A stretch of 64,000 nucleotides of DNA, taken from NCBI GenBank assembly GCA_032207245.1, contig CM063503.1, forward strand, positions 58,350,869 to 58,414,868, in the 5' to 3' direction. Below are positions 12,281 to 23,712 of this stretch, piece by piece. Both the position numbers and the translations under genes were made by a program. Within the stretch, counting starts at the first letter, position 1; every line of letters starts with the position of its first letter. The notes beneath the pieces were generated by a model. The model ran no database searches and was not told the origin of the DNA. It saw only the letters and a program-made list of their open reading frames with translations. This stretch comes from Pardosa pseudoannulata. Its lineage: Eukaryota; Arthropoda; Arachnida; Araneae; Lycosidae.

Positions 12281-12361
<81 letters not shown>
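12281..12361. repeat. (TA)n microsatellite
   Basis: About 80 bp of uninterrupted TA dinucleotides, directly upstream of the SINE head fragment. Open frames reading through it are artefacts. Confidence 0.97.
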
Positions 12362-12363
<2 letters not shown>

Positions 12364-12387
12364 CCGCATAAAGAATCTTTGACAACG

Positions 12388-12465
12388 AACTCAGTGGCCG
12401 AATGGTCAGAGCCCGAAATCCGGTCCCAAAGTTTGTGGATTCGGTGCTCGCCATAGCCGTTGATA
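12388..12465 (+). mobile_element. SINE head fragment (tRNA-like 5' part)
   Basis: Plus-strand similarity to the 5' part of the SINE at 23007: 'agtggccgaatggtcagagc' corresponds to the A-box region, 'agtttgtggattcggtgctc' to the B-box region and 'ccatagccgtt' to the start of the body. The B box has decayed (GGATTCGGTGC) and the rest of the body and tail are missing. Confidence 0.55.
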
Positions 12466-12488
12466 TAAAGTATGGATTTTTAATTTAA

Positions 12489-12705
12489 AAATGTTATTTA
12501 TTGTTGCCTTATAGTCTCTAACATTCTAGATCTTTCTTTATTATGTAAATTAGTTATTTCTCGAATATTCTGTTCGGGTATAAAAGCCGATACCCACTAG
12601 TTGTAGGCAACTTCTCGATCTTGTAAAGTTGCAAGTTGCTACTTTGCTTCAATAAATTAGTCTGCTAGACTAAACGGTGTGTTCATTCGAATCTTCGTGA
12701 GAATA
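12489..12705 (+). other. Promoter-like/solo-LTR-like segment
   Basis: A TATA box in the context 'cgggtataaaagccg' (TATAAAA at 12579) is followed 65 bp later by AATAAA (12651-12656) and then 'cggtgtgttcattcgaatc'. TATA, a short R-like region and a polyadenylation signal within about 80 bp is the layout of many small retroelement LTRs. I cannot define TG..CA ends, target duplications, a primer-binding site or a polypurine tract, so this is a candidate only. Confidence 0.3.
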
Positions 12706-12915
12706 TATAAATATAGAAAAAATATATAGATTAAAAAGTAATCTAAGGTTTCTCTTAAATATGCGCATTTGATTGCACATATACGAGTAAGTACCCGAAA
12801 ATTAAAATTGGTTTTGGATGGCACTTTACCACTTAAAGGTGAAATGGCTTTCAAACTAGATATCGTTTAACCATAATATTACCATCAATGATGGAGATGG
12901 AGAGTACATTCTTCA

Positions 12916-13460
12916 TACGTCAGTGTCAAAGAAAATTTATCATATTATCCAGCAAACCATGTTCCCTTGGATATGCATACTAATTTTGCTTCACTTAAGA
13001 ATCAAATGTAGCATAATGTAGCAAAATAGAACAGCGCTGCCTTAGATATAAATTTCAAATATTCCATTTCCAAACTGTACATTAAAGAGATTTCTAAAGG
13101 AAGAAAGATTGTAAAATCATTAAAATACATTATTAATGTATTTCTGATAGTATTCAAGAAAAATATATAGTTAATTTTCTTTAGCTATTAAAAATAGATA
13201 TTTATGAAGAGTTTAGTCTAAGACTGGGAATCAATAAACGTGACACAGAAGTAACATTTGACGATAAGTAAAGTTTAATAAAAAGTTGTTCTTTTGGCTA
13301 CGATCAAAAGGAAATTACAAAAGCAACAACACCAAAATTACTTATTGATAGATCATGGCAAAAGTACATTTCTTTTTACTTATGTGGAAAGTTTTTCTTT
13401 AATATTTTTCCTTTTATGGTTAGATTCCGTTACAATCAGCAACGTTATACGTATACATCT
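12916..13460. other. Intergenic AT-rich DNA
   Basis: No gene or repeat family recognised. Confidence 0.5.
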
Positions 13461-14268
13461 GTATTAAGTCTTAATTGAATGCAAAGGGCTATGTCAACCT
13501 TATGTTGGCTGTATCCTGCCCTTAACTCAATTTATTGAATATGTCCGCTAGATAACACATCTATGGTAAATATTCGGAAGATAATAAAACTTTGAGTATA
13601 TTTACCTGACTATCACAATTAATACAGTCTTAATTGAATGCAAGGGCTATATCAACCTTATGCGGGTGGTAACCTGCCCTTAACTCAATTTATTGATTCT
13701 GTCCTCTAGGTAACACATCTATGGTAAATATCAAGAAGATAATAAAACTGTGAGCATATTTTCCTGATTATCAAAATTAATGAGTCTTAATTGAATGCAA
13801 AGGGCGTTATCAACCTTATGTGGACAGTATCCTACACTTAACTCAATTTATTGAATCTGTCCTCTACATAACACATCTATGGTAAATATCAAGAAGATAA
13901 TAAAACTTTCAGCATATGTACCTGACTATCAAAATAATAAAATCTTAATTGAATGCAAAGAATTATAGCAGCCTTATGTGGGCGGTATCCTGCCCTTAAC
14001 TCAATTTATTGAATCTGTCATCTAGATAGCACATCTATGGTAAATATCAAGAAGATGATAAAACTTTCAGCATATGTACCTGACTATCAAAATCAATACA
14101 GTCTTAACTGAATGCAAAGGGCTATATCAACCTTATGTGGGCGGTATCCTGCCCTTAACTCAAATTATTGAATCTGTCCTCTAGATAACACATCTACGGT
14201 AAATATCAAGAAGATAATAAAACTTTGAGCATATTTACCTGACTATCAAAATTAATACAGTAACACTA
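13461..14268 (+). repeat. ~158-bp tandem array, 5 copies
   Basis: Units begin with 'cttaattgaatgcaaaggg' (first near 13469, then about 13628, 13786, 13945 and 14103). Each runs through 'tatcctgcccttaactcaat', 'cacatctatggtaaatatc', 'gaagataataaaactt' and 'acctgactatcaaaatta'. Units are only modestly diverged. No coding potential. Confidence 0.92.
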
Positions 14269-14514
14269 TTACCAATAATATTTTCTTCAAACATTATAAA
14301 AATGTATTCATGAACAATATCGCTTACATCTCAAAGCATAGAAGAAGCTGTCTAACGAATGTCCTTTATAGCAATCGTCAAGCCAAATAACTTACTACAT
14401 ACGAAATACAATATATAAAAGGTAATAAAACATCCCCCGCATTTTCGTCAATCCTAATATAATAATATATTTCTTGCTTCCTTTCATGTATTGAAACTTT
14501 TCATAGCCCCAAAA

Positions 14515-14675
14515 TTTTGCTATTGGTTACGAAATATAACAAGATTCATATCTAGTAATTTGTAATTTATTTACAAGATTTATTCTAATACATGAATAGA
14601 GAATAAACCTAAATTCTCATTTCCACTAAAGCATTACACGAAACATATCATTTTGTAATGACAAGAACATAATAC
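14515..14675 (+). repeat. Dispersed repeat P2, copy 1
   Basis: A well-conserved match to 32465-32625 in the same orientation: 'tgctattggttacgaaat', 'gatttattctaata.atgaat', 'agaataaacctaa', 'aaagcattacacgaaacata' and 'atcattttgtaatgacaag'. Internal differences are few. Class unknown; no terminal repeats are visible at the match ends. Confidence 0.75.
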
Positions 14676-15058
14676 TGAAATGAACTGATAATAAATTTAT
14701 ATAGAGAATATATGAATCGTAAAATTGCGATTAGATACATAGGTAAAATTAAAGGGTATGCATTATTAAATAAAGCATTTTGTAAAAGAATTCATTAAAT
14801 TAATACATTTCAGTCGAGAATAAATTTTATCACCAAATAGATCCAAAGAATTGCATGTTTAAATCTCTTCATAACAGAATTTATTTGCTTTTAATAGGCA
14901 ATTATCATCATACTATTTAACATTTTGAAAAATGAGACTATGAAATACTCATAATTTTGATAAACTAAAATATTTCTAAAATATTTAGATAATGTAATTA
15001 CTCCGTATCTTGTCTTATTGTCTTTATTTACTTTCGTAGGAAATCCAAGTATTTTTAA

Positions 15059-15965
15059 CTAGCATATAACCCGTCATATCACTAGATCAGTAAAATTTTT
15101 AATTTTCCAGAAGTGTAAAGTACCCTATAAGGCGAATAAAAGAGGGTTTGTTTTTCGGCTGAGAATTATTTGGAACACGTTCAATAATTTGTTTTTCTTC
15201 CTACTCCTCTAAAGTCTCCCGATACTGTGAATGCAGTTTCAAATCTCGTTGAATTCATTTAGAAAGATAATTCAAAGTTTTTTTAGCTGCTTGAAAATTA
15301 TCGTTAAGTTCTTCCCAATTTGTTTTTGCCACAGTAATTAATAGAAGTAAAGGAATAAAACTATCATTTTAACTATACCCAGGATGTATATAGAATTTTT
15401 TGTTAATACCGGTGATAAAATTTTCATAGAAACAAAAAATAATCGATGATTAAATTTGAAATTACCGCACATATACCTAATCTATTAATTAAAAGAAAAT
15501 TATTTCCGTAATATCTAAGTTCAGTGATAAAACGTATGAAAATAATGCAGACGATATTTAAATAATTTATAATAAGAAATGATTAAATGAGATGGTTATA
15601 AGAAGGACTTATAAGGCTAGAAAAAATTGTTATTTTTACCTTTTTATTATGTGACAAATTGATGAATTTAATCTCTGCTCTTAACAGGGGAAAATAGGGC
15701 TTCAAATAATGGCATTAAATACTAGAAAAGAGGGGAGGGGTGGATTTCAAACTTTGTTAAACCTAACTCATCAAGAATCCAGTATGGATGTCTCTATTTA
15801 GGTCAACAGCTTCATAAATTCGAGGACAGATGGACAGATAACTTAGGCTATATATTATGTAGGGAATTATTTTATAAAGGTGTAAATACTGAATACCCTA
15901 AGGGTCTTAACATTCAAAAAATTAAAATTGTAACGATAATTTTCATGCAATTAAAATCTATTATT
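15059..15965 (+). repeat. Dispersed repeat P3, copy 1
   Basis: About 0.9 kb is collinear with 58811-59835 in the same orientation, 44 kb away. Shared blocks run from 'ctagcatata', 'atcagtaaaatttttaatttt' and 'ttgttaataccggt' through 'aaaaaataatcgatgattaaat' and 'ttcataaattcgaggaca' to 'ttttcatgcaatta'. The other copy has an extra ~120 bp near 59515-59635 that is absent here. No ORF or terminal repeat identifies the class. Confidence 0.8.
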
Positions 15966-16039
15966 ATGTAGAAGATGTCTTTTTTCTCATGTCTCATAGC
16001 ATTAAGTTTACAAATATACAAATTTTTCTATTAATATAT

Positions 16040-18600
16040 AAACTAGAAAATTAAAGATAGTATATTTTAAGACACAGCTTGAATATTCGAGATTCAAGTT
16101 CCAAGTTTATAATATTCCAATACTTTTCACACGCATTTATCGTTATGCTAAATAGCGTTATGATATTGCAATTAAATTACACTATTAAGTGCTTAATAAA
16201 ATTATACTATTCAGTATTTTGTTCAAAAAGACAATCAAATACTCACTTATTCATTAAATTAATGCAACGCTACCTAAATTGTTAGGTAATTTTAAATACT
16301 CTATATATTTTCTAAACTCTTTTTTTTCTTTTGTTTAAAATCACACTTTCCATGAGAAGCAAAAGAAATTATCTTTAATTTGCTTCTTGAGATAAAAAGC
16401 TAACAAAAAACATTAAAAGTAAAAATAGCATATTTTAGGAAATACATACAATTTGACAACATCAATTTTCTATTATTAAGGTGCATTTAATACTTTTTAA
16501 TGTTATGCTAAATAGCATAACGATACTACAATTTACAAAATCCAAGTTTTTAACTTAATACTCTATAAATGCCTTTAATGCGCATTTATAGTTATGTAAA
16601 TAGTATTACGATACTAAAAAGCGGGCATATTAATTTAATATTGAGATACCTTTAATGCGCATTTATCTTTTTTCTGTTCTGCATTTTGAACAAAAAGACT
16701 ATCAAATACTCACTAATTCGATAAACTAATACAATGCCCTTAAATTGTTAGTAAATTCAACTACTCAGTATATTGTCTAATTACCTTTGTTTCCTATTAA
16801 TAGCGTTACGATACTACAATTAAATTGCATTATTCAGTGCTTAATAAAATTATACTATTCAGTATTTTGTACAAAAAAAACAATCAAATACTCAATTATT
16901 CAATAAATTAATGCAAAGCTACTTAAATTGTTAGGTAACTCAAATACTCTATATATTTTCTAAAATCTTTTTTTTTTCTTCTGTTTAAAATCACACTTGC
17001 CATGAGAAGAAAAAGAAATTATCTTTAATTTGCTTCTTGAGATAAAAAGCTAACAAAAAACATTAAAAGTAAAAATAGCATATTTTAGAAAATACATAGA
17101 ATTTGACAACATCATTTTTTTATTATTGGTCTGCATTTAATACATTTTTAATGTTATGCTAAATAGCATAACGATACCACTATTTACAAAATCCAAGTTT
17201 TAACTTAATACTCTATAAATGCTCTTAAAGAACATTTATAGTTATGTAAATAGTATTAAGAAATTACAGTGGATATATTAATTTAGAATTGAGATACATT
17301 TATTATACATTATTCTTTTTTCTGTTCTACATTTTGAAAAAAATGACTATCAACTGCTCACCGTTTCGATAAACTAATACAACGCCCTTAAATTGTTAGG
17401 AAATTCAACTATTCAGTATATTGCCTAAATACATTTGTTTCCTTTTGTAGGAAATCACAGCCTGTTTTTTCTACTATTGGGCTGCAGTTAATACACTTTT
17501 AATGTTATGCTAAATAGCATAACGATACCACAATTTACAAAATCCAAGTTTTAACTTAATACTCTATAAATGCCTTTAATGCGCATTTATAGTTATGTAA
17601 ATAGTATTACGATATTACAAAGTGGACATATTAATTTAATATTAAGATACCTTTAATGTGCATTTATTTTTTTCTGTTCTGTATTTTGAACAAAAAGACT
17701 ATCAAATACTCACTGTTTCGATAAAAATACAATGCCCTTAAATTGTTAGGAAATTAAACTACTCACTATATTGTCTAAATACTGTTGTTTAATAGTAACA
17801 GCGTTTTTAATAGAGTTATGATATTACAATTAAATTACATTATTCAGTGCTTAATAAAATTATACTATTCAGTATTTTGTACAAAAAGACAATCAAATAC
17901 TCCCTTATTTAATAAATTAATGCAACGATACCTAAATTGTTAGGTAACTAAAATACTCTATACATTTTCTAAACCCTTTTTTCTTTTGTTTAAAATCCCA
18001 GTTGCCATGAGAAGCAAAAGAAATTATCTTTAATTTACTTCTTGAGATAAAAAGTTAACAAAAACATTAAAAGTAAAAATAGCATATTTTAGAAAATACA
18101 TAGAATTTGACAACATCAATTTTCTATTATTGGACTGCATTTAATACATTTTTTAATGCTATGCTAAATAGCATAACGATACCACAATTTACAAAATCCA
18201 AGTTTTAACTTAATATTTTAACAATGCTTTTCATGCGCATTTATAGTTATGTAAATAGTATTACGATAATACAATGTGGGCATATTAATTTAATATTGAG
18301 ATACCTTTAATGAGCATTTATCTTTTTACTGTTCTACATTTTGAACAAAAAGACTATCAAATACTCACTGTTTCTATAAAAATACAAGTCCCTTAAATTG
18401 TTAGGAAATTCAACTACTCAGTATATTGTCTAAATACTTTTGTTTCCTTTTGTAGGAAATCACAGCCTGTTTAATATCCTTCTTTCGCGTCTCATAACAG
18501 GAAGCTTAAGAAAAACAATTTTTCTCTTCACGCAAAAACAAGAAAAGTAAAAATAGCATATTTTAGGAAACAGCTTGGACTTACAAGATGCAAGTATTAA
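16040..18600 (+). repeat. Mixed higher-order tandem array with palindromes
   Basis: Blocks such as 'gtgcttaataaaattatact' (about 16190, 16842, 17847), 'taaaagtaaaaatagcatat' (16414, 17067, 18069, 18543) and 'tttacaaaatccaagttt' recur at spacings near 350, 650 and 1000 bp, so units of different length have been shuffled and duplicated. Near-perfect inverted repeats, GTTATGCTA-AA-TAGCATAAC, occur at about 16502, 17153 and 17506, with a variant at 18158. Frames inside are short and without domains. Confidence 0.85.
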
Positions 18601-19004
18601 CTTACTATTCTTGAGATAGGCCTTCTTTTAATTAAATAATTTGAGATCATTTCAGACTGCGCCATCCTTATTACTTACATTTTATTGAGAATAAAAAATT
18701 CTAACAACAAAATGTCGGATTTAAAAAGTTTAACCTCTTTAACTTGGTATATATTTAGCATCGCTAACGAAATTTAATTACTGATATTCTTTACTTCACT
18801 CAGAGAAATTATTTTTTGTTGGTGTACAGGATGTCTAATTTAAACTATTTTTGCTCACTTGCTCTTTTATTTCTCCATACATGTTCTTTTAGCTTCAAAT
18901 ATTTTAATGTAATTTAATATGACCCCTTAAATGGATAATAAATATCTGAATAGTTACCTTTCCTGTGTATTGATATGGTAAATATATATAAATATATATT
19001 CGTT
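18601..19004. other. AT-rich spacer
   Basis: No gene or repeat seen beyond the array edge. Confidence 0.45.
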
Positions 19005-19017
19005 TGGTTTTATTTGA

Positions 19018-19190
19018 AACTCTCTGATTAATTATTTGCAGCACAGGGACTAATAAGGCAGGGACCTACTACTTAGAGTAGATTCTAAAATTGGATACGA
19101 ATATCCTTGCCATCAAAGATATTCAAACCTACGAAATTCTTTTTTGAAAGGCCACACCTAACCACTCTATGCTCTACAAGTTTTAATTTT
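19018..19190 (-). mobile_element. Fossil SINE in array unit 1
   Basis: The segment 'gcacagggactaataaggca' then 'gggacctac.acttagag.agattct' and 'ggatacgaatatccttgcc' aligns with the tail-to-head order of the minus-strand SINE at 3360-3544 ('gcacacgagggctaatgaga', 'gggacctac', 'ggctacgaacatccatgcc'). The tRNA head region ('cctaaccactctatgctctac') is heavily mutated and both Pol III boxes are lost. Confidence 0.6.
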
Positions 19191-19634
19191 TTAAATTTTA
19201 AAATATATGAGGTACTTTTATAACTTTTGCATTACAGCTTAAAGCATATATTTTACTTTAATTTCATATAAAAGTGTAGTTTCTAATACACATATTTCAA
19301 TATTTATGTTGCATGTAAATAAATTTCATTTTTTTCATGCATATATTTTATGTTACTTATTTGTGAAAGTCTTTTATGTCATTTAAAAAATTATATTTTA
19401 AATCACAAAGATAAATATTTTTAAATTAGATCATTATTAAATATCCTGTAAAAAATCATTCTGAAAAAAGAAATTTTTATTTTGTGATGATCGAAAAAAA
19501 TACATAATGATTTTTTAATGTATTAATTCCCTGATTCCCTTTAGTGAAATATATTGTTATGTCACTTTCGGTTGAACAAAAATTAAAACCTGTTTACAAC
19601 AATTCCCTGAGATTGTATAAGGATAGGTTTTATT

Positions 19635-19807
19635 TGAAACACCATGGTTAATTATTTGCAGCACAGGGACTAGCAAGGTAGGGGTCTACTACTTAGAGTA
19701 GATTCTAAAAATGGATACGAATATCGTTGCAATCAGAGATATCCAAACTTACGAAATTATTTTTTGAAAGGCCCCACCTTACCACTCTACGCTCTACATG
19801 TTTTAAT
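19635..19807 (-). mobile_element. Fossil SINE in array unit 2
   Basis: This is the same decayed SINE as in unit 1, at the same position within the monomer ('gcacagggactagcaaggta', 'ggatacgaatatcgttgc'). It shares derived changes with units 1 and 3, so it was inherited by duplication and did not arise by separate insertion. Confidence 0.6.
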
Positions 19808-20251
19808 TTTTTTAATTTTAAAATATATAAGGTACTTTTATAACTTTTGCATTACAGCTTAAAAAATATATATTACTTCAATTTGATATAAAAGTGTAGT
19901 TTCTAATACACATATTTCAATATTTATGTTGCATGTAAATGAATTTAATTTTTTCCCTTCATATATTTTGTTATTTATTTGTGAAAGTCTTTTATGTCAT
20001 TTAAAAAATTATATTTTAAATCACAAAGATAAATATTTTTAAATTAGATCATTATTAAATATCCTGTAAAAAATCATTCTGAAAAAAGAAGTTTTTATTT
20101 TGTGATGATCGAAAAAAATACATAATGATTTTTTAATGTATTAATTCCCTGATTCCCTTTAGTGAAATATATTGTTATGTCACTTTCGGTTGAACAAAAA
20201 TTAAGACCTGTTCGCAACTATTCCCTGATATTGTATAATGATAGGTTTTAT

Positions 20252-20425
20252 TTGAAACGCTATGGTTAATTATTTGCAGCACAGGGACTAGTAAGGTAGG
20301 GGTCTACTACTTAGAGTAGATTCTAAAATTGGATACGAATATCCATTGAATCAAAGATATTCAAACCTACGAAATTCTTTTTTGAAAGGCCACACCTAAC
20401 CACTCTACGCTCTACAAGTTTTAAT
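20252..20425 (-). mobile_element. Fossil SINE in array unit 3
   Basis: Third copy of the SINE carried by the monomer ('gcacagggactagtaaggta', 'ggatacgaatatccattg'). Changes shared with unit 2, such as 'aggtaggggtctactactta', suggest that units 2 and 3 share a more recent ancestor. Confidence 0.6.
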
Positions 20426-20974
20426 TTTTTTAAATTTTAAAATATATGAGGTACTTTTATAACTATTGCATTACAGCTTAAAACATATATTTTACTTCAA
20501 TTTGATATAAAAGTGTAGTTTCTAATACACATATTTCAATATTTATGTTGCATGTAAATGAATTTATTTTTTCATGCATATATTTTATGTTATTTATTTA
20601 TATTGTGAATGCCTTTTATGTCATTTAAAAAATTATATTTTAAATCGCAAAGATAAATATTTTTAAATTAGATCATTATTAAATATCCTGTAAAAAATCA
20701 TTCCAAAAGAAGAAGTTTTTATTTTGTTATGATCGAAAAAATACATAATGATTTTTAATGTAATAATTCCCTGATTTCCTTTAGTGAAATATATGTTATG
20801 TCACTTTCGATTGAACAAAAATTAAAACCTGTTCACAACTACTCCCTGAGATTTGAAATTATATAAATTATTGAGCTTTTTGAAAACACTACTTACCAAA
20901 GAGTGAAAGGCATGAAAAGTTAAAAGTTAAGAGAAACAAAAATTAAACTATGTACAATGAAACCAAAACTATTT

Positions 20975-21245
20975 TTAGTGGTCCATAGTTTAAATATTTG
21001 TCTCTCTTAACATGAAACTTTTCACACTTTATATTTTTGATTAAACAGTTATAGTTTTCAATTACTATAATTTGATTTTCCATAGTTTAAATTTTTGTCT
21101 CTCTTGACTTAAAACTTTCACACTTTATATTTTTGGCTAAACAGTTATAGTTTTCAATAACTATAATTTGACTTTCCATACTTTAAATTTTTGTCTTTTT
21201 TAATTTTTAATTTTTCACACTTTACACGTTCGCCTAATATTTAAA
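20975..21245 (+). repeat. ~95-bp short tandem repeat, 3 copies
   Basis: The block 'catagtttaaatttttgtctctctt' followed by 'ttcacactttatatttttg' and 'aaacagttatagttttcaat' occurs near 20985, 21080 and 21177, the last copy being decayed. A reversed-sense 'ttgaaactatgg..aaagtgtgaaa'-like stretch precedes it at about 20900-20975, hinting at an inverted partner. Confidence 0.7.
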
Positions 21246-21339
21246 TTTTTTTAATTACTATATTTTTATTTTAATAAGTTAAATAGTAAAATTACAATAG
21301 TAAAACCATGGACAAGAAACAAAAATAGCCAAAAAAAAA

Positions 21340-23712
21340 GTTCATGAAATTGAAAAAAAAATCCTTTTAAGATTTTTCCCCCTTAGCAGGTGGAATAGAC
21401 TATTACCCTAACACCATACAAAGATTAAGCAAACAAGTATTCTAACTCTACTTTAAAACTTACTATTAGTATCCGATGAACACGTGTATAAATGCAACTG
21501 GTGACAGTTACATAGGCCCCGCAAATTGTGTCCTCGCAATTTGGAAGCAGGCTATATTGGATTCCTCTATCTTCCTGTAAACCTGTAGGGAGTGTTATTC
21601 TACTTCTCGGGCGGTTTGCAATTAAAGATTTCTTTTGTAAATTTTACCCCTGATACAGTGTAAAATTCTTCAAGTTAATTCAGAACTAAGTCTGTAAAAA
21701 GAGAATGAAATTGAAAAAAAAAATCATTATAAGATTTTTTCCAGAGTAGCAGGTGGAATAGACTGTTACCCAAACGCCATACAAGGATCAAATAAACAAG
21801 TATTCTATCCCTACTTCAAAACTTACTAGCACCATGAAAGGAACACGTGTATGAATATTACGTTTGACAGTTACATAGGCTCTCCAAATTGGGTTCTCGC
21901 AATTTGAAACCAGGCCTTATTGGATTCTTATATCTTCATATAAACCTGTAGGGAATGTTATTCTACTTCTCAGACGGTTTTCAATTAAAGATTTCTTAAA
22001 TAAATTTTACCCAGTGATACAGTTTAAAATTCTTCAGCTTAATGCAGAGCAAAGTCTGTAAAAAGGAAATGAAATTGAAAAAAAAATCTTTTTAAGATTT
22101 TTTCCAGCGTAGCAGGCGGAATAGACAGCTGCCCTAACGCCATACAAAGATCAAATACAAGTATTCTATCTCTTCTTCAAAACTTACTATTACTATCCAA
22201 GGATCAAGTGTATGAATACTACGGGTGACAGTTACATAAGCCCCGCAAATTGGGTCCTCGCAATATCGAAGTAGGCCCTATAGGATTCCTCTATCTCCAT
22301 GTTAACCTGTAAGGAAAGTTATTCTACTTATCGGGCGGTTTGCAATTAAAGATTTCTTTTGTGAATTTAACCCCTGATACAATGTAAAATTCTTCAAGTT
22401 AATTAAGAACTAAGTCTGTAAAAAGGGAATGAAATTGAAAAAAAAATCATTATAAGATTTTTTCCAGAGTAACAGGTGGAATAGACTGTTACCCAAACGC
22501 CATACAAGGATCAAATAAACAAGTATTCTATCCCTACTTCAAAACTTACTAGCACCATGAAAGGAACACGTGTATGAATGCTACGTTTGACAGTTACATA
22601 GGCTCTCCAAATTGGGTTCTCGCAATTTGAAACCAGGCCATATTGGATTCCTATATCTTCATGCAAACCTGTAGAGAAAGTTATTCTACTGCTCAAGCGG
22701 TTTTCAATTAAAAATTTCTTAAAAGAATTTTACCCCCTGATACAGTATAAAATTCTTCAGGTTAATTCAGAACGAAATCAGTAAAAAGGGAATGAAATTG
22801 AAAAAAAAATCATTACAAGACTTTTTCCAGCGTAGCAGGTGGAATAGACTGTTACCCTAACGCCATACAAAGAACAAATAAACAAGTATTCTATCCCTAC
22901 TTCAAAACTTAATAGCACCATCCAAGAAACACGTGTATGAATGCTGCGGGTGACAGTTACATAGGCCCTAAAAATTGGGTCCTCGATATTTTCAAGCAGA
23001 CTATATAGCCGAACGATGGCCGATTGGTTAGGGTGCTGGCCTTCGGTACCGGAGTTTGTGGGTTCGAATCCCACTGTGGCATGGATGTTCGTAGCCGTTT
23101 GGAATCGGCTTTAAGCTGTAGGTCCCGGTCTCATTAGCCCTCGTGTTGTAAAAAGTAGACCGTAGCACTCCAAACCAAACCAATCAAGCAGACTATATTG
23201 TATTCCTCTATTTTCATGTAAACCTGTAGAGAGAGTTATTCCACTTCCGGGCAGTTTGCAATTAAAGATTGCTTAAATGAATTTTACCACGTGATCCAGT
23301 GTAAAAGTCTTCAAATTAGTGCAGAGCAAAGTCTGTAAATAGATAATGAAATTGAAAAAAAAAATTATTTTAAGATTTTTTCCAGCATAGCAGGTGGAAT
23401 AGACTGTTACCCAAACGCCATACAAAGATCAAATAAACAAGTATTCTATCCCTACTTCAAAACTTAATAGCACCATCCAAGAACACGTGTATGAATGCTA
23501 CGGATGACAGTTATATACGCCCCGAAAATTGGGTCCTCGTAATTTGGAATTAGGCCATATTGGATTCTTCTATCTTCATGTAAACCTGTAGGGAAAATTA
23601 CTCTACTTCTCGAGAGGTTTTCAATTAAAGATTTCTTAAATGAATTTTACTCCATTGATACGGTGTAAAATTCTTCAGGTTAAATTAGAGCGAAGTCTGT
23701 AAAAATAACATG
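21340..23712 (+). repeat. ~363-bp tandem array, 6 copies, one split by a SINE
   Basis: Units open with 'atgaaattgaaaaaaaaatc' near 21343, 21705, 22068, 22429, 22791 and 23346. Each contains 'caggtggaatagactgttac', 'cgccatacaaagatcaaata', 'tgacagttacatagg', 'ttcctctatcttcatgtaaa' and 'aacctgtagggag'. Units are GC-richer than most of the window. Unit 5 is 555 bp long because of the SINE at 23007-23183. Short minus frames at 22511 and 22778 are not conserved between units and are not genes. Confidence 0.95.
23007..23183 (+). mobile_element. Best-preserved tRNA-derived SINE
   Basis: The element is 177 bp. It has a tRNA-like head with an A-box TGGCCGATTGG at 23017-23027 and a B-box GGTTCGAATCC at 23061-23071. 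The body reads 'taggtcccggtctcattagc' and the 3' tail 'ccaaaccaaaccaa' is a pentanucleotide repeat, not poly-A. A 15-bp duplication, tcaagcagactatat, lies at 22992-23006 and 23184-23198. The head's ends (GCCGAAC.. and ..GTGGCA) cannot pair as an acceptor stem, so this is not a functional tRNA gene. Mobilisation would depend on a LINE that recognises the tail. Confidence 0.95.

Larger units (their letters stand above)
12063..12915 (+). repeat. ~180-bp direct repeats enclosing a composite 490-bp insert
   Basis: The segments 12063-12243 and 12735-12915 are clearly homologous. Shared blocks are 'cgagtaagtacccgaaaa', 'ggcactttacc/atcacttaaag' and 'actagatatcgtttaaccat', running on to 'gagagtacattctt'. 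Between them lie a (TA)n run, a SINE head and an LTR-like segment. The repeats could be unequal-exchange products or an old duplication around an insertion. They have no TG..CA ends, so I do not call them LTRs. Confidence 0.75.
19005..20860 (+). repeat. ~617-bp tandem array, 3 copies, each with a fossil SINE
   Basis: Units start at about 19005, 19622 and 20240 with 'ggttttatttgaaac', and run through 'aattatttgcagcacaggga', 'tactacttagagtagattct', 'ttttataacttttgcattac', 'agtttctaatacacatattt' and 'atttttaaattagatcatta'. The first ~180 bp of every unit is a decayed minus-strand SINE. The remainder is AT-rich. Copies are about 90% or more alike by eye, so the amplification is younger than the SINE's decay. 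Confidence 0.9.

Noticed and set aside
12063..12915. Direct ~180-bp repeats as LTRs of a short retroelement
   Set aside because: No TG..CA termini, primer-binding site or polypurine tract, and the interior is a mix of unrelated repeats.
22778..23074. 98-codon minus frame
   Set aside because: Its start lies in the SINE's tRNA-like head and the rest in an array monomer; other monomers do not keep the frame.
23007..23085. Possible functional tRNA gene
   Set aside because: A and B boxes are good, but the acceptor ends do not pair and it is the head of a multicopy SINE with target duplication.
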